Of a DNA stretch of 14,092 nt, positions 13,261-14,092 are shown in pieces. The position numbers and the translations under genes were made by a program. The stretch is from assembly GCA_946620035.1 (NCBI GenBank), contig CAMOMX010000053.1:1-14092 (forward strand), written 5' to 3'. Position 1 is the stretch's first letter. Each line of letters begins with the position of its first letter. The notes beneath the pieces were generated by a model. It was not told the origin of the DNA. It saw only the letters and a program-made list of their open reading frames with translations, and made no database searches. Source of the DNA: CAG-791 sp003447895. GTDB lineage: Bacteria; Bacillota; Clostridia; Lachnospirales; Lachnospiraceae.

Positions 13261-14092
13261 TTATTCCTCAGATTCTTCCAGAACTCCCGTCTTCTTCAGG
13301 ACCTCTGTCACATCCGAGACCGGAATGATGGTCAGCTTGTCTTTTACTTCCTGCGGCACTTCGTCCAGGTCATCCTCATTTTCACTCGGAATAAACACTG
13401 TCTGAATGCCCGCTCTCGAAGCCGCCATCAGCTTCTCGGGGAGTCCGCCGATCGGCGTCACGACGCCTCGCAGGGAGACCTCACCGGTCATCGCGATGGT
13501 GGGAGCCACTGCTCTGTCTGAGACGAGGGAGGCGAGCGCGGTTGTCATGGTGATACCTGCCGAGGGTCCATCTTTTGGCACGGCGCCTTCGGGGACATGG
13601 ATGTGCAGGTCATTCTCCTCGAAGAGAGAAGCTTTGTCCGGGAACATCGACTTCACAAGGCTCACCGCGATCTGCACGGACTCCTTCATGACGTCTCCGA
13701 GCTGACCGGTGACCGTGAACTTGCCGCTTCCCTTGGTGAAGAGGGTCTCGATGAACAGGATCTCTCCGCCGGCCGCTGTCCAGGCAAGTCCTGTCACGAT
13801 GCCGGGCTTCTTCTCCGCCAGGACGCGGTCATGCCTGACCGGTTTGGCGTCGAGCATCTCGCGGAGGTCCTCCTCCCTGACGACGATGGGTTCGAACTTC
13901 AGCTCAGACTCCGAAAGCTTCCCGGTCTCCGCGCCGGATGTCGCTGCTTCCGCCTGCGCGCTTTCGGCCTTGGCCGACTCTGTGGATTCCGCCTGAGCGC
14001 TTTCGGCCTTGGCCGCCTCTGTGGATTCCGCCTGCGTGCTTTCGGCCTTGGCCGCTTTCGCCGCCTCCACCGCCGCTGCTCCGATCCGCTTG
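13261..14092 (-). CDS. lon: Lon protease, C-terminal part (partial, runs off right edge)
   Basis: The 276 visible residues end at a TAA at 13263-13261. The first residues (KRIGAAAVEAA) fit the end of the Lon AAA+ module. After a repetitive Ala/Glu/Ser/Lys-rich linker, the protease domain is complete: KPGIVTGLAWTAAGGEIL, the catalytic Ser in PKDGPSAG, and the catalytic Lys in GGLPEKLMAA. Lon is the ATP-dependent serine-lysine protease that degrades misfolded and regulatory proteins in the cytoplasm. The linker contains 13-residue repeats (AKAESAQAESTES type) not usual for Lon. The ATPase domain lies outside the window. Confidence 0.95.
   Translation of the reverse strand, partial: KRIGAAAVEAAKAAKAESTQAESTEAAKAESAQAESTESAKAESAQAEAATSGAETGKLSESELKFEPIVVREEDLREMLDAKPVRHDRVLAEKKPGIVTGLAWTAAGGEILFIETLFTKGSGKFTVTGQLGDVMKESVQIAVSLVKSMFPDKASLFEENDLHIHVPEGAVPKDGPSAGITMTTALASLVSDRAVAPTIAMTGEVSLRGVVTPIGGLPEKLMAASRAGIQTVFIPSENEDDLDEVPQEVKDKLTIIPVSDVTEVLKKTGVLEESEE
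13948..14064. repeat. 39-bp coding tandem repeat in lon
   Basis: Copies start at about 13948, 13987 and 14026, the last one incomplete, with only a few base differences. On the minus strand each encodes 13 residues (AKAESAQAESTES or near variants) in the linker between the ATPase and protease domains. Confidence 0.88.

Overview
The window is about 14.1 kb of GC-rich DNA with strong AAGGAGG-type ribosome binding sites. The protein families point to a Firmicute, most likely a Lachnospiraceae-like Clostridia member: a HelD-type helicase, an acyltransferase paired with a zinc-ribbon membrane protein, a PASTA-less membrane Ser/Thr kinase, a type 2 ArgC and a MocR regulator. The taxonomic call is inferred from gene content and style, not from a marker gene.

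Layout. Positions 1-2272 (minus strand) hold a membrane Ser/Thr kinase followed by a two-helix membrane protein with a repetitive Pro/Ser/Asp/Gly tail that runs off the left edge. Positions 2454-2474 form a strong hairpin that separates this pair from the genes upstream. Positions 2482-8481 (minus strand) are a compact run of five genes read in the order helD, NUDIX hydrolase, condensation-like acyltransferase, zinc-ribbon membrane protein, pectinacetylesterase-family hydrolase. The first four are separated by 2-26 bp. A promoter-like sequence sits just upstream of helD.

Positions 8639-10529 are the most unusual part. This is an AT-richer island with one gene of its own, a 276-residue PD-(D/E)XK nuclease-like protein with a good promoter, flanked on both sides by a regular array of DNA sites. 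I find ten copies of a bipartite motif, TTAGGTAT-like, then exactly 22 bp, then one of two second halves (class A ATCTCCAACA-like or class B GTTCCAT). Five sites lie left of the gene and five right, in inverted arrangement, with classes A and B strictly alternating within each same-direction run. The outermost two sites sit in 12-bp inverted repeats (11/12 match) with TG...CA ends. I interpret this as a compact mobile element whose ends carry multiple protein-binding sites. I do not recognise it as a described family.

Positions 10530-10705 are GC-rich low-complexity repeats. Positions 10706-11905 (minus) encode a MocR/GntR-aminotransferase regulator that lacks the PLP-binding lysine and its C-terminal end. 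It is divergent from argC (12150-13088, plus), whose 3' end has been tandemly duplicated in frame and is followed by a perfect 16-bp terminator hairpin. Positions 13261-14092 (minus) are the C-terminal part of a Lon protease, with a 13-residue tandem repeat inserted just before the protease domain.

Nearly all long plus-strand open frames opposite the minus-strand genes are shadows of GC-rich codon usage and are left out.
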